Source: Sporocytophaga myxococcoides DSM 11118
GTDB lineage: Bacteria; Bacteroidota; Bacteroidia; Cytophagales; Cytophagaceae
Assembly: GCF_000426725.1 (NCBI RefSeq)
Contig: NZ_KE384560.1
Coordinates: 952,960-1,016,959, forward strand
DNA: 64,000 bases
Direction: 5' to 3'
The position numbers and the translations under genes are program-made. This document shows, piece after piece, positions 53,956-63,280 of the stretch. How positions within the stretch are numbered: the first letter of the stretch is position 1; each line of letters begins with the position of its first letter. The notes beneath the pieces were generated by a model. The model worked only from the letters and a program-made list of their open reading frames with translations. It was not told where the DNA came from and did not search any database.

Positions 53956-54870
53956 AGGTTGCTTATTTATAAGAAATACACCGGTTAGAATTAAAATGCT
54001 GTAAGCAATTTTTTCTGATGTTAATTCGTCTTTTCCCAGCATTAAAGCAATGAAAGCGGCAAATATAGGCTGTAAATAGATATAACTTCCAGCAACAGAA
54101 GGGTTTACTTTTTTTAGTACTCCAACATTGAGAATATAAGAAATGTATGTTGCGAAGATTATTATGAAACCAATAGACAGATATGCAGTGGAATCGAAGT
54201 TTTGCCATTTAGTTTCCATAAATGAATTAATACTAAAAGGAAAAACGAGGAAGAAGCCCAGGTTAAACATCCATCTGGAAACTGTGATAAAATGATATTT
54301 CGCTAACAGAGGCTTTGCAATAACAAGAAACAGTGCCCAGCTAACTGCATTTAAAAGAACAAGGGTATCACCTATGAAAAGTTCGTTAAACTGATCTTTT
54401 CCGGACAGCAGCAAAGCACTCGTCCCTATAGTACCCAATAATAATCCTAAAATTCTAAAAGGGGTAATTCTTTCAAAGCCATTAATAGCAGAGATAACAA
54501 GGACAATAATTGGGCTCACTGTCATCATTAAAGAAGCATTGATAGGAGATGTAAGACTCAGGCCTTTATAAAAAAGTAATTGATTGCATGCAACTCCAAA
54601 GAGTGCGCAAAGGAATATTCTTTTTCTGTCAGATAGATCTATTTTTTCTTTAACGAAAAAACCTAATGCATTAAAAAGAAGTATAGTAGCGATGATTCTC
54701 AATAAAATAATTGCGGAAGGAGCAATATATTCCGGTGTTGCAAATTTTGAGATTGTATAATTAGCTCCTGCTATGAGGGTTGATAATAATAACAGCCCAT
54801 GAGATTTTAAATCCTGCTTCAAAATTATGTTTCTAAGGTAAACCGGAAGATTTTTTAATTTGTTAAACAT
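53920..54870 (-). CDS. EamA/DMT family transporter
   Basis: A 316-residue inner-membrane protein with ten helices in two EamA repeats, including IVLVISAINGFERITPFRILGLLLG in repeat one and SYIYLQPIFAAFIALMLGKDELT in repeat two. The longer reading to 54939 would overlap the rarA start, so I chose ATG at 54870. The substrate is unknown. It is divergent from rarA with a 42-nt gap. A second EamA protein is at 24886-25779. Confidence 0.85.
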   Translation of the reverse strand: MFNKLKNLPVYLRNIILKQDLKSHGLLLLSTLIAGANYTISKFATPEYIAPSAIILLRIIATILLFNALGFFVKEKIDLSDRKRIFLCALFGVACNQLLFYKGLSLTSPINASLMMTVSPIIVLVISAINGFERITPFRILGLLLGTIGTSALLLSGKDQFNELFIGDTLVLLNAVSWALFLVIAKPLLAKYHFITVSRWMFNLGFFLVFPFSINSFMETKWQNFDSTAYLSIGFIIIFATYISYILNVGVLKKVNPSVAGSYIYLQPIFAAFIALMLGKDELTSEKIAYSILILTGVFLINKQPHKKVRDQLYSN

Positions 54871-54912
54871 AAGAAAATTTTCAAATTTTGATTTCCAAAA
54901 CTCTGTTAAATC

Positions 54913-56193
54913 ATAGAAAATAAATATACATCCGGACAACCACTGGCCGAAAGACTCAGACCAACAAGCCTAGATGATTTTATAGGTCAGAAACATCTCG
55001 TAGGAAAAGGCGCTGTATTAAGAAAAATTATAGAGACAGGATCTATTCCATCTATGATTTTCTGGGGACCGCCCGGGGTGGGTAAGACAACACTGGCTAA
55101 TATTATTGCAGCACAGTTAAAGACTCCCTTTGTTACACTCAGCGCTATAAGTGGTGGTGTAAAAGATGTAAGAGAAGTAATTGAAAGAGCTAAAGGTACC
55201 CGAAAGACTGTCCTCTTCATTGATGAGATTCACAGGTTTAATAAATCTCAGCAAGATGCTTTGTTAAATGCTGTCGAGAAAGGGATAATTACTCTAATCG
55301 GAGCTACCACTGAGAATCCTTCATTTGAAGTCAATAGCGCCCTTCTGTCGAGATCACAGGTTTATACTCTTAAAGCATTGGAAGAGGATGAGTTGAAAGG
55401 TATGTTGACTCAGGCTATGGAAAAAGATTTTCTTCTGAAACAAAAAAAGATTGAAATAAAGGAATATGCTGCAATGCTCAATCTTTCTGGTGGTGATGGA
55501 AGGAAATTGTTGAATTTGTTTGAACTGGTAGTTGACAATTTAAGTGACAAGGAACCGGTTGAAATTACTGATGAAGTTGTCTTAAACATAGCGCAGAGGA
55601 AAGTTGCATTATATGATAAACAAGGGGAGATGCATTATGATATTATCTCCGCTTTTATAAAGTCAATAAGAGGAAGTGATCCGAATGCCGCTGTATACTG
55701 GCTTGCAAGAATGATAGAAGGTGGAGAGGATGTAAAATTTATAGCAAGAAGATTGGTTATACTTGCTTCGGAAGATATTGGAAATGCCAACCCTACTGCT
55801 CTAGTGATGGCTACAACCTGTTTTCAGGCTGTACAGGTTATCGGTTACCCAGAGTCGGATATTATCCTTTCCCAATGTGTTACTTACCTTGCTTCTTCTC
55901 CTAAAAGCAATGCGTCATATGTTGCTATCAAAGAGGCTCATGAGCTTGTCAGGCAAACAGGAGATTTGCCTGTGCCGATTCATTTGAGGAATGCCCCAAC
56001 CAAATTTATGAAAGAGCAAGGATATGGGAAGGACTATAAATATTCACATGATTATGAAAATAACTTTGTAGAACAAGAGTTTCTACCAGATAAAATCAAG
56101 GGGCGAAAATTATTTGAACCCGGAAATAATGCCAGAGAAAACGAACTCCGAACGAGGCTGAAAAAGCTATGGAAAACCAAATATGGGTATTAA
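54913..56193 (+). CDS. rarA: Replication-associated recombination protein RarA (MgsA)
   Basis: AAA+ ATPase that acts at stalled replication forks. The 426-residue reading covers the full family: N-terminal SGQPLAERLRPTSLDDFIGQ, Walker A GPPGVGKTTLAN, Walker B VLFIDEIHRFNK, sensor 1 (LIGATTENPSFE), and the C-terminal tetramerisation part ending LRNAPTKFMKEQGYG. The first ATG in frame (55054) sits just before Walker A and would delete the N-terminal motif. Upstream of it only ATA (54913) or ATC (54910) can start the protein, following an in-frame stop at 54907-54909. The start is therefore probably ATA or ATC. Confidence 0.9.
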   Translation: MENKYTSGQPLAERLRPTSLDDFIGQKHLVGKGAVLRKIIETGSIPSMIFWGPPGVGKTTLANIIAAQLKTPFVTLSAISGGVKDVREVIERAKGTRKTVLFIDEIHRFNKSQQDALLNAVEKGIITLIGATTENPSFEVNSALLSRSQVYTLKALEEDELKGMLTQAMEKDFLLKQKKIEIKEYAAMLNLSGGDGRKLLNLFELVVDNLSDKEPVEITDEVVLNIAQRKVALYDKQGEMHYDIISAFIKSIRGSDPNAAVYWLARMIEGGEDVKFIARRLVILASEDIGNANPTALVMATTCFQAVQVIGYPESDIILSQCVTYLASSPKSNASYVAIKEAHELVRQTGDLPVPIHLRNAPTKFMKEQGYGKDYKYSHDYENNFVEQEFLPDKIKGRKLFEPGNNARENELRTRLKKLWKTKYGY

Positions 56194-56298
56194 TCTTTAG
56201 GTAGCGTATATTCAGTTTTTTAAGGTTAAAATAAATAAGCTTGCACTAAAGAATCTGCAATATTTGTTAATTTACTAAAGAGTAAAACATGTAGGAAT

Positions 56299-56796
56299 AT
56301 GAAGGTTAGAAGTTTTGACGATCTATTCATAGACCTCTTTCGAGATCTATATAGTGCAGAAACCCAGTTGGCTGAAGCTTTGCCAGAGATTATAGAATGC
56401 TGTTCGAATCCAGATTTAAAAAGGGCTTTTGAAAAAAGTTTGACAACAACATTAAAGGATAAGGAAAGACTGGACAGTATTGCAAGAGAAATGGAGGTTG
56501 ATCCATATGGACAAACTTGTCCGGTGATGGGTGGCTTAATAAGCGAAATAAAAGAATATATAAATGATATAGAAGATGACAGCGTAATGGATGCAGCTCT
56601 GATTGTGGGCCTTCAAAAGGCAAGGCATTATGAAATTGCAAGCTATGGCACGGTTGCTGCATTTGCCCATACCTTAGATTACGGCAATGTAGGAAATGTC
56701 TTTCATGAAATAAAGGATGAAAAGCAGGAAGATGATGCGGATTTGAGTAATCTTGCGAAAGGTTTGATCAATGAAAAGGCATTATTTCATTATTAA
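56299..56796 (+). CDS. Ferritin-like DUF892 (YciE-like) protein
   Basis: A 165-residue protein of the DUF892 ferritin-like family, which often relates to stress response. It opens with FDDLFIDLFRDLYSAETQLAEALPEI, and the metal-site pattern includes Glu in YSAETQ and the KARHYEIASYGT helix with Glu and His. The fold is a four-helix bundle. Whether it binds iron is unknown. It is followed by a terminator. Confidence 0.82.
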   Translation: MKVRSFDDLFIDLFRDLYSAETQLAEALPEIIECCSNPDLKRAFEKSLTTTLKDKERLDSIAREMEVDPYGQTCPVMGGLISEIKEYINDIEDDSVMDAALIVGLQKARHYEIASYGTVAAFAHTLDYGNVGNVFHEIKDEKQEDDADLSNLAKGLINEKALFHY

Positions 56797-56811
56797 TATT
56801 ATTACTGACCA

Positions 56812-56866
56812 TGAAAAGGTTGAAACTAAAAAGATATGATTTCAACCTTTTCAGGATTATTTTACT
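56812..56866 (+). terminator. Intrinsic terminator after the DUF892 gene
   Basis: The stem TGAAAAGGTTGAAA / TTTCAACCTTTTCA has a 14-nt loop followed by T-rich sequence. Confidence 0.75.
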
Positions 56867-56950
56867 TTTTTGCAGTAAATTGTGTTTACATAAATCCGAA
56901 TTTCAATATTAAGTAAGGAGCGTGAAAAACGTATAGTTTAAATTTAATTC

Positions 56951-57865
56951 GTGAGAAATTTTTTATACTTTTTTTTATTGTTGATCTTAATTGCTTGCCA
57001 TTCAGTAAGTGCACAGCCATATAATTACAGATGTAAATACCCTTCTTTTGTTCTTGGGGGAGTAGGAAGCTATGCAAATGGAGATATTAAATCCTCACTG
57101 ACTACCATAAGACCAGGTTTGTCACTTGGTTTTAACAAAAGAATTTATCCAAGACTATCATATGAATTTGACTTTCTATGGTTTAGAATTTTAGGAGACG
57201 ATTATCTGGCTTCAGATAAAAAACTGGAATCTGATAATTACCTTAGAAATCTTCATTTTAGAAATGATATAAAAGAGTTATCATTTACTTTAAGATATGA
57301 TTTGTTGCCTAATACAGATCATTATCGCAAACGTCCTATTTACAATGCTTATGTTTTATTGGGAGGTGGTGTTTTTTACCATAATCCAATGGCAAAAAAC
57401 GACGCAGGTTCTTGGATAAACCTACGAAAGCTACAAACCGAAGGTAAGTCATATTCAAATATACAATTTTCTGTACCTGCAGGTTTTGGATTTCGATATA
57501 AGCTAGCAATTCAATGGGATCTTGAGTTGGAATTTACATATCGTTATACTTCTACCGATTACCTGGATGATGTAAGCGGAAGATATATCAATCCTGATCT
57601 TTTAAAAAGTGATCAGTCCAGACAAATGTCAAACCGTTCAGCATCAGTTGCTGGATCTTACAACGGAGAGAAGAGAGATCTGGATTTTATACATAATACC
57701 CTCGAAGAACAATTTTTTAATCAAGGCTCCGGATATTCTTATTCAACATCCAAAGCACCTGGAAGCAAAAGAGGAAGTAAAGATGGCCCAGATAGTTATG
57801 CTTTGGTTTCTTTGAGGTTAATTTACATTATTCCCGGTAAGATATATTGCCCAAAATTTAGATAG
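56951..57865 (+). CDS. Outer-membrane beta-barrel protein (PorG/DUF6089-like)
   Basis: A 304-residue exported protein that starts with GTG at 56951. A signal peptide (1-21, ending VSAQ) precedes a barrel of alternating amphipathic strands, including LSLGFNKRIYPRLSYEFDFL, NAYVLLGGGVFYHNP, and the LELEFTYRYTSTDYLDDVSG pattern found in PorG-like barrels of the T9SS and related proteins. The C-terminal third has a Ser/Gly/Arg-rich loop. PorG membership is tentative; a general OmpW/PorG-like barrel is the safer call. Confidence 0.68.
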   Translation: MRNFLYFFLLLILIACHSVSAQPYNYRCKYPSFVLGGVGSYANGDIKSSLTTIRPGLSLGFNKRIYPRLSYEFDFLWFRILGDDYLASDKKLESDNYLRNLHFRNDIKELSFTLRYDLLPNTDHYRKRPIYNAYVLLGGGVFYHNPMAKNDAGSWINLRKLQTEGKSYSNIQFSVPAGFGFRYKLAIQWDLELEFTYRYTSTDYLDDVSGRYINPDLLKSDQSRQMSNRSASVAGSYNGEKRDLDFIHNTLEEQFFNQGSGYSYSTSKAPGSKRGSKDGPDSYALVSLRLIYIIPGKIYCPKFR

Positions 57866-57952
57866 TAAGCCTAAAAAGTAGCCTGGAAATTTCATTTTTT
57901 AAAGATTTCAGTATTTTATGCTTAGGATTTTTTTATAAGAACCAAAAACTTT

Positions 57953-57960
57953 TATTTTTG
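57953..57960 (+). promoter_or_regulatory. -7 promoter box for sucD
   Basis: TATTTTTG matches TAnnTTTG, with a predicted 22-nt leader. Confidence 0.45.
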
Positions 57961-57985
57961 TGGGGTATAATCTAACTAAAGATTC

Positions 57986-58873
57986 ATGAGCGTACTAGTC
58001 AATAAACAGTCCAAAGTGATAGTGCAGGGTTTTACAGGCTCTGAAGGAACATTCCATGCCGGTCAGATGATCGAATACGGAACAAACGTTGTTGGAGGAG
58101 TAACTCCGGGTAAAGGCGGCACTAAACATCTTGAAAAACCTGTATTCAATACAGTGGAAGATGCAGTTAAAGAAACAGGTGCTAATGTTTCTATAATTTT
58201 TGTACCTCCGGCTTTCGCGGCAGATGCTATTATGGAAGCTGCTGATGCAGGTATCAAAGTAATCATATGTATTACAGAAGGAATTCCAGTAAAAGATATG
58301 ATTAAAGCAAAAGAATATATCAAAGGAAAGAATCTTACGCTTATCGGACCTAACTGTCCTGGAGTAATGACTCCTGGAGAAGCTAAGGTTGGTATAATGC
58401 CAGCATTTATTCATAAACCAGGTAAAATAGGTATCGTGTCTCGTTCCGGTACATTAACTTATGAAGCAGTAGATCAACTATCTAAAGTTGGTTTGGGACA
58501 ATCTACCTGTATCGGTATTGGTGGAGATCCTGTAATTGGAACTACTACTAAAGAAGCCGTTAAACTTTTAATGGACGATCCTCATACAGAAGGTATCATT
58601 ATGATCGGTGAGATTGGTGGAAGCATGGAGTCAGAAGCTGCTAAATGGATCAAAGAAAATGGTACTAAACCAGTTGTTGGTTTCATTGCTGGTCAGACTG
58701 CTCCGGCAGGTAGAAGAATGGGACATGCTGGTGCTATCGTTGGTGGTGCAGATGATACTGCTGCTGCAAAAATGAAAATCATGAAAGATTGCGGACTGTT
58801 TGTGGTTGAGTCTCCTGCTGATATTGGAGAGACAATGCTAAAGGCGCTTCAAAAAAGCAAAGCAACTGCTTAA
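57986..58873 (+). CDS. sucD: Succinate-CoA ligase subunit alpha
   Basis: Alpha subunit of succinyl-CoA synthetase in the citric acid cycle, forming succinate with ATP or GTP. The 295 residues contain the CoA-binding Rossmann start ([17 protein letters not shown]) and [11 protein letters not shown], and the phosphohistidine motif [15 protein letters not shown]. The sucC gene is not adjacent, as in many Bacteroidota. A strong terminator follows. Confidence 0.95.
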   Translation: MSVLVNKQSKVIVQGFTGSEGTFHAGQMIEYGTNVVGGVTPGKGGTKHLEKPVFNTVEDAVKETGANVSIIFVPPAFAADAIMEAADAGIKVIICITEGIPVKDMIKAKEYIKGKNLTLIGPNCPGVMTPGEAKVGIMPAFIHKPGKIGIVSRSGTLTYEAVDQLSKVGLGQSTCIGIGGDPVIGTTTKEAVKLLMDDPHTEGIIMIGEIGGSMESEAAKWIKENGTKPVVGFIAGQTAPAGRRMGHAGAIVGGADDTAAAKMKIMKDCGLFVVESPADIGETMLKALQKSKATA

Positions 58874-58880
58874 AACATAA

Positions 58881-58916
58881 AGAGGCTGTTTCATTGAAAC
58901 AGCCTCTCTTTTTTAT
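58881..58916 (+). terminator. Intrinsic terminator after sucD
   Basis: The stem AGAGGCTGTTTCA / TGAAACAGCCTCT with a very short loop is followed by a T-rich run. It also serves the convergent chalcone isomerase-like gene. Confidence 0.87.
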
Positions 58917-59482
58917 TTCCCAAGCATATTGTCTTTAAGGTCCTCATCTGCCGGATCATCACCAAGCCAGATTGTGAATAGCAATTTTTTAAAATCAAGT
59001 CCTTCCACCTGAGTTTTTAGCTTCCCGTTTTTATAAAGTTTTACACCGGAGCCAGGTAAATAGATAATATCAATCAAGTCTTTATTATGGATCTCTTCCT
59101 TAAAAGCCTGCAATAACTGATCAATTTTTGACTTATATGGTGCTGTATTGCCCTTAGTAGCTTTTTCAAAGCCTTCTTTAATGGACTCTTCCATTTTTTT
59201 ATTTGTAATCTTATCAGATATAACATACATTCTAATGGCTTGAGGAGCATCCTGATTGATTATAGATTTAGGATCTTTATTTTTTTCTTTTAAATAGAGG
59301 GCGCCAACATAAAGGTCAAATATGTATTTGGTTCTCACTCCGGCTCCATTAAGCTGGAGCTTGCCCTTTTCTGTATCAATAGAAGATGGAACATCCACTC
59401 CTTCGATTTTTGTCTGAGCATGGCTTTTAAAGGGCAGAAGACTTAAAATGCCAATGAAAAAAAGTATCTGATTTTTTGTCAT
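58913..59482 (-). CDS. Chalcone isomerase-like periplasmic protein
   Basis: A 189-residue exported protein of the Chalcone_3 family (PF16036), which shares the chalcone-isomerase fold but is not thought to act on flavonoids. A signal peptide (1-22, HAQ) precedes KLQLNGAGVRTKYIFDLYVGALYL and the IRMYVISDKITNKKM segment typical of the family. It probably binds a lipid or small hydrophobic molecule (family inference). No partner gene is next to it. Confidence 0.78.
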   Translation of the reverse strand: MTKNQILFFIGILSLLPFKSHAQTKIEGVDVPSSIDTEKGKLQLNGAGVRTKYIFDLYVGALYLKEKNKDPKSIINQDAPQAIRMYVISDKITNKKMEESIKEGFEKATKGNTAPYKSKIDQLLQAFKEEIHNKDLIDIIYLPGSGVKLYKNGKLKTQVEGLDFKKLLFTIWLGDDPADEDLKDNMLGK

Positions 59483-59569
59483 ATTCTTAGTCAGTTTTAA
59501 TAATAATAGCAGTTAGGATATTTTGTTTGATTCGATGATTTTAATTAAAAATCTGATTTAATTTGAATT

Positions 59570-60055
59570 ATGAAAGCAGAGGAACTAATTAACCAACTAA
59601 AGCTGGAAAAGCATCCCGAAGGAGGTTATTTCAGAGAGATATACAGAAGTGAGTCTGAAATTCCAGAGTCAGCCTTATCTAAAGATTATTCAGGGAAAAG
59701 AAATACTGCAACGAGTATCTATTTTTTACTTACAGATAATGAGTTTTCAGCCTTTCATAAAATTAAATCAGATGAAATTTGGTATTTCCATCAAGGAAAC
59801 TCTGTGGAAATTTATATGTTATCTCCAGAAGGTCTGGACGTTAAAAAGCTAGGTGTACAAATTGGAGACCAATTTCAATTGCTTATACCAAAAAATACCT
59901 GGTTTGGAGCCAAAGTAGTTGGAAAAGGATATACTCTTGTTAGCTGTATGGTGGCCCCAGGGTTTTCTTTTGATGATTTTGAACTCGGAAAAAGGGAAGA
60001 TTTACTGAAATTATTTCCAGAGCAGGCTACTATAGTCAAGGAACTTTCAAGGTAA
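59570..60055 (+). CDS. Cupin-fold protein of the DUF985 family
   Basis: A 161-residue cupin with EGGYFREIYRSE at the N-terminus, SIYFLLTDNEFSAFHKIKSDEIWYFHQGNSVEIY in the first half (His and Glu metal-site residues) and WFGAKVVGKGYTLVSCMVAPGFSFDDFELG at the end. DUF985 proteins resemble epimerase-like cupins but the reaction is unknown. Its end overlaps the convergent lipoprotein gene by 9 nt. Confidence 0.83.
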   Translation: MKAEELINQLKLEKHPEGGYFREIYRSESEIPESALSKDYSGKRNTATSIYFLLTDNEFSAFHKIKSDEIWYFHQGNSVEIYMLSPEGLDVKKLGVQIGDQFQLLIPKNTWFGAKVVGKGYTLVSCMVAPGFSFDDFELGKREDLLKLFPEQATIVKELSR

Positions 60056-60598
60056 GTTGCAAACAAAGCTTTTCTGAATTTCTTCAAAACCAGTATTATT
60101 TTTCACCTCATCTTCCTGAGCAGTTTGAAAAATAAGACCTAATGTTCTGCCTTTGCAATTGAAGCAGACAATTTGTCCAGAATGTTTCAGCCCGGATAAT
60201 TGTGTGATGAATCCTGTGCTTGAAACTTGAAAATGCCCAAGATTTTTAATTGGTTGGATTTCATTAAACAGAATCCCCGTATTTTTATAAAAAGAATTTT
60301 GAGACAGCTGTTTTTTGAGAAGCAATAAAAACTCTTCTTTGCTTACCTCCTGGTTAATCCAGCTTAGAGTAAACATGCCACTCTCATTCATCCCTTTTTT
60401 TTCACAGGTAAGGAAAAATCCAAGTGTATCATTTATGCTTTCCGATTGCGTAATCACCCAGCCCTCTGGAATGGTAAAAGAAACTCCGTGTTCAGCGAAA
60501 GTGTTCTTTTGTGGCTCTTTGCAGGAAACGAGGACTAGAACGAAAAAAGCCCAAACTAAGGAATTTTTCAATTTTTGCATCTGTTGAATAATTGACAT
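60047..60598 (-). CDS. Hypothetical lipoprotein
   Basis: A 183-residue predicted lipoprotein: hydrophobic LVWAFFVLVLVSC gives the lipobox LVSC followed by KEPQ. A start at 60580 (MQKLKNS) would fit a normal lipoprotein signal better, so the first six residues may not be real. The mature part, with FTIPEGWVITQS near its start, looks like a small alpha-beta domain; no family is recognised. It converges with the cupin gene. Confidence 0.6.
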   Translation of the reverse strand: MSIIQQMQKLKNSLVWAFFVLVLVSCKEPQKNTFAEHGVSFTIPEGWVITQSESINDTLGFFLTCEKKGMNESGMFTLSWINQEVSKEEFLLLLKKQLSQNSFYKNTGILFNEIQPIKNLGHFQVSSTGFITQLSGLKHSGQIVCFNCKGRTLGLIFQTAQEDEVKNNTGFEEIQKSFVCNLP

Positions 60599-60840
60599 AA
60601 AATATTAATTGGTCTTTATTTCTATAAAATGAAACTGCTGAAACTAATTTTGGTTTTCTCGCTATTTTTCGGAGTTAATTACTTCTCAAAAATTAATAGT
60701 TCCTCGATACAAAGTTCATTATCAAAAAATCGAACTATGTCTAGCTATTCATTATTTAAACAAATCAGCAGATTTACGGCTCTTACCTTTCAATAGTGAA
60801 TTTCCGATAATACCTTTGGATTTCTATTTATACATGAAAG

Positions 60841-61695
60841 ATGATAACCTTTAGATTAGGCGGAGTTCCGGAGCATTTTAATTTACCTATTCATTTAGCT
60901 AAGCAAAGCGGAAAATTTGAAGAAGCTGGCATTGACCTTGTCTGGACAGATTTTCCTGGAGGTACCGGAGCAATGTGCTCTGCTCTTAAGGAAGATCAGA
61001 TTGATTGCGCAATATTGCTTACCGAAGGAATCACAGCCGATATCGTAAAAGGAAGTCCTCTTAAAATTCTTAAAGTATATGTGGAGACTCCATTAATTTG
61101 GGGGATTCACGTCTCTGCAAGTTCGCCATATATCAACATTGATCAGCTGGAAGGTAAAAGGTATGCAATAAGCAGGCAAGGGTCAGGTTCTCATCTTATG
61201 TCCTATGTAGATGCAGACCAAAGAAACTGGAAGATTTCAGAATCTCAGATGGTTGTGGTTGGTAATCTTGAAGGTGCAAGAACTTATTTATCAGAAGATA
61301 AAGCAGATATTTTTTTATGGGAAAAATATATGACCAAACCATTAGTTGATGCAGGTGAATTCCGAAGAATAGGAGAAAGGCTCACCCCATGGCCTTGTTT
61401 TGTATTTGCTGCATCAGAAAACTTTATCGAAAAGCATGGTTCCATACTAACAACATTTTTTAAAATTGTTAATAAATCAGTAGAAACTTTCATGCAAAAC
61501 CCTGAAGCGTCGAATATGGTCTCAGAACGATATTCATTGAAGAAAGAAGATGCAAAGCAGTGGTTTGAAAGTACAAAGTGGAATATTGAAAATGGTATTG
61601 ATGTAAAAATTCTAGATAATATTCAGGAATGGCTATATAGATTGCATATAATTTCTGCTAAAAAAATATCGACTCAATTGATTTTTAAGTATTAA
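60841..61695 (+). CDS. Substrate-binding-like protein without signal peptide (NMT1/SsuA-like)
   Basis: A 284-residue protein of the type II periplasmic-binding fold, closest to NMT1/THI5 and SsuA-like proteins. It opens GGVPEHFNLPIHLAKQSGKF and has the WTDFPGGTGAMCSALKEDQ segment and YAISRQGSGSHLM typical of that group. Such proteins normally carry a Sec signal, but here residue 1 begins the mature fold directly. No ABC permease or ATPase is next to it. It may be a cytoplasmic binding protein or enzyme. The family call is moderate, the function unknown. Confidence 0.7.
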   Translation: MITFRLGGVPEHFNLPIHLAKQSGKFEEAGIDLVWTDFPGGTGAMCSALKEDQIDCAILLTEGITADIVKGSPLKILKVYVETPLIWGIHVSASSPYINIDQLEGKRYAISRQGSGSHLMSYVDADQRNWKISESQMVVVGNLEGARTYLSEDKADIFLWEKYMTKPLVDAGEFRRIGERLTPWPCFVFAASENFIEKHGSILTTFFKIVNKSVETFMQNPEASNMVSERYSLKKEDAKQWFESTKWNIENGIDVKILDNIQEWLYRLHIISAKKISTQLIFKY

Positions 61696-61733
61696 ATATC
61701 CGCTCAATACTTTTATAAATGGATGCCCTTAAT

Positions 61734-61741
61734 TAATTTTG
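61734..61741 (+). promoter_or_regulatory. -7 promoter box for the lipoprotein/barrel pair
   Basis: TAATTTTG matches TAnnTTTG, with a predicted leader of about 57 nt. Confidence 0.45.
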
Positions 61742-61801
61742 GGTACAACTTTTAAGTTTAAATAATTCAAATTTTTAACAAACAAAACTGATTTTTAAAT
61801 C

Positions 61802-62305
61802 ATGAAACAAAATTTTAGAAAGCTACTTATTGGTGGAACTCTTGCTCTATTTGTAGGGATGACATTGGTTGGATGTAAAAAGGATGATGATAATGGTCCT
61901 GTTGTGTCAAATGGAAAAGCTACGATTATAGGATATCTAAAAGCTGAACTAAACACTAATAATGGAGATTTTGAGCCGGCAGCAAATGTTAAAGTTCAGG
62001 CTATTATTAATTCAGCGGATCTTGTAACTAATCCTGATCCGAATAAAGACTATCCAAATATTGTGTACAACACAGTAACTGATGTGAATGGAAAGTATAC
62101 ATTCAATGTAGATGCGAATGGAAGATCAGTTGATGTAAGAATCATACCTCAGGATTTTGAAGCAAAACAAAACAACAATGGGGACGAAAGAGCGATGATT
62201 TACAAATTTCCTGGATCATTCTATGTATCAGATGACGTTTATGCAGGAACCATCACTTATGAGAATTACAGAGTTTATGATGAATATGTAAAGGCTAATT
62301 TTTAA
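61802..62305 (+). CDS. Lipoprotein, probably surface exposed
   Basis: A 167-residue lipoprotein with lipobox LVGC (Cys25). The following KKDDDNG resembles the acidic export signal that takes Bacteroidota lipoproteins to the cell surface. The mature part (TIIGYLKAELN, and NTVTDVNGKYTFNVD) has a carboxypeptidase-regulatory-like fold. It is followed 23 nt later by an outer-membrane barrel gene, so the two may work as a pair. Confidence 0.72.
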   Translation: MKQNFRKLLIGGTLALFVGMTLVGCKKDDDNGPVVSNGKATIIGYLKAELNTNNGDFEPAANVKVQAIINSADLVTNPDPNKDYPNIVYNTVTDVNGKYTFNVDANGRSVDVRIIPQDFEAKQNNNGDERAMIYKFPGSFYVSDDVYAGTITYENYRVYDEYVKANF

Positions 62306-62328
62306 TCTGATTTTTTAAGCAAATAATA

Positions 62329-63258
62329 ATGAAAAAAATAATCCTAGTAGCATTGCTGGCTATATCAGCATGCAAACTTGCGACTGCTCAGGAAACAGCA
62401 GCAAGTCAGGAAACTGTTGAATTAAGATCAAAAAGAGGTGTTTTAATTTTACCAAAAAAGGGAGAATATGCTATAGGATTCTCTGCTGATCCAGTTTTGT
62501 TGTACCTGGGTAATTTCTTCAGTGGAGGTAACCAAGCTCCAGCAGTTGATTACCCTAGTGGCTTCAGTAATACAGTATTAGGAGGCAGAATTGGTAATGC
62601 TTTCACTGGTAAATATCTTCTTGATGATCATACTGCTGTTAGAGCAAGATTCCAGTTTAACTTTACTAAGGCAACTAATAAATACATCGTTGCGGCAAAT
62701 AATGATGGTACGGCAAATAACCTTGCGCCTCAGTTTGCGGAAGATAAAGTAACCATAAGAAATAACGCAGTATTGCTGGCTTTAGGACTCGAAAAAAGAA
62801 GAGGAGCGAGCAGAGTTCAGGGAGTATATGGAGGAGAAATACTTTTAGGATTCAATAAGGTAAAGGAAAAGGCTGATTATGGAAATGGAATGGGAGCAAA
62901 TTTCCCAACACCAGTTTCTTATGAAAATGCTTATAACAGGATTCCAGGAGCAGATTCTACTACTTCAAGATGGACAGAATACAATCATGGAGCTACATTT
63001 TTTGCTGGTGTTAGAGGATTTGCCGGAATCGAATATTTCTTCGCTCCAAAGATCTCCTTAGGCGCTGAATTTGGTTATACATTAGGTTTTGCCAGCAAAA
63101 AAAGCGATTCTGTAAAGCTTCAAGCAATGAATAATACAAGCGGAAATGCAGTAGAATATGAAGCGAAACCAACTCCAAACAATTCAACAGGAATTAATAA
63201 CTTTGGATTAGGATTGGATAATTTTAATGCTAATCTGAACCTACATTTCTATTTTTAA
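62329..63258 (+). CDS. Outer-membrane beta-barrel protein
   Basis: A 309-residue exported protein. A signal peptide (1-20, ATAQ) precedes a barrel of alternating strands: EYAIGFSADPVLLYLGNFFSG, GRIGNAFTGKYLLDDHTAVR, KISLGAEFGYTLGFASKK and a C-terminal aromatic strand NLNLHFYF, as expected for outer-membrane barrels. No catalytic site is visible. It follows the lipoprotein gene at 23 nt, suggesting a cotranscribed pair. Confidence 0.75.
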   Translation: MKKIILVALLAISACKLATAQETAASQETVELRSKRGVLILPKKGEYAIGFSADPVLLYLGNFFSGGNQAPAVDYPSGFSNTVLGGRIGNAFTGKYLLDDHTAVRARFQFNFTKATNKYIVAANNDGTANNLAPQFAEDKVTIRNNAVLLALGLEKRRGASRVQGVYGGEILLGFNKVKEKADYGNGMGANFPTPVSYENAYNRIPGADSTTSRWTEYNHGATFFAGVRGFAGIEYFFAPKISLGAEFGYTLGFASKKSDSVKLQAMNNTSGNAVEYEAKPTPNNSTGINNFGLGLDNFNANLNLHFYF

Positions 63259-63280
63259 TAAGAAATAATCAGTAATACTT

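Noticed and set aside
60629-60797. A possible small ORF of about 55 residues starting MKLLKLILVF, between the hypothetical lipoprotein and the substrate-binding-like gene.
   Set aside because: It looks like a weak signal-peptide ORF, but I could not fix its frame and start to better than one base. No homology or initiation signal supports it.
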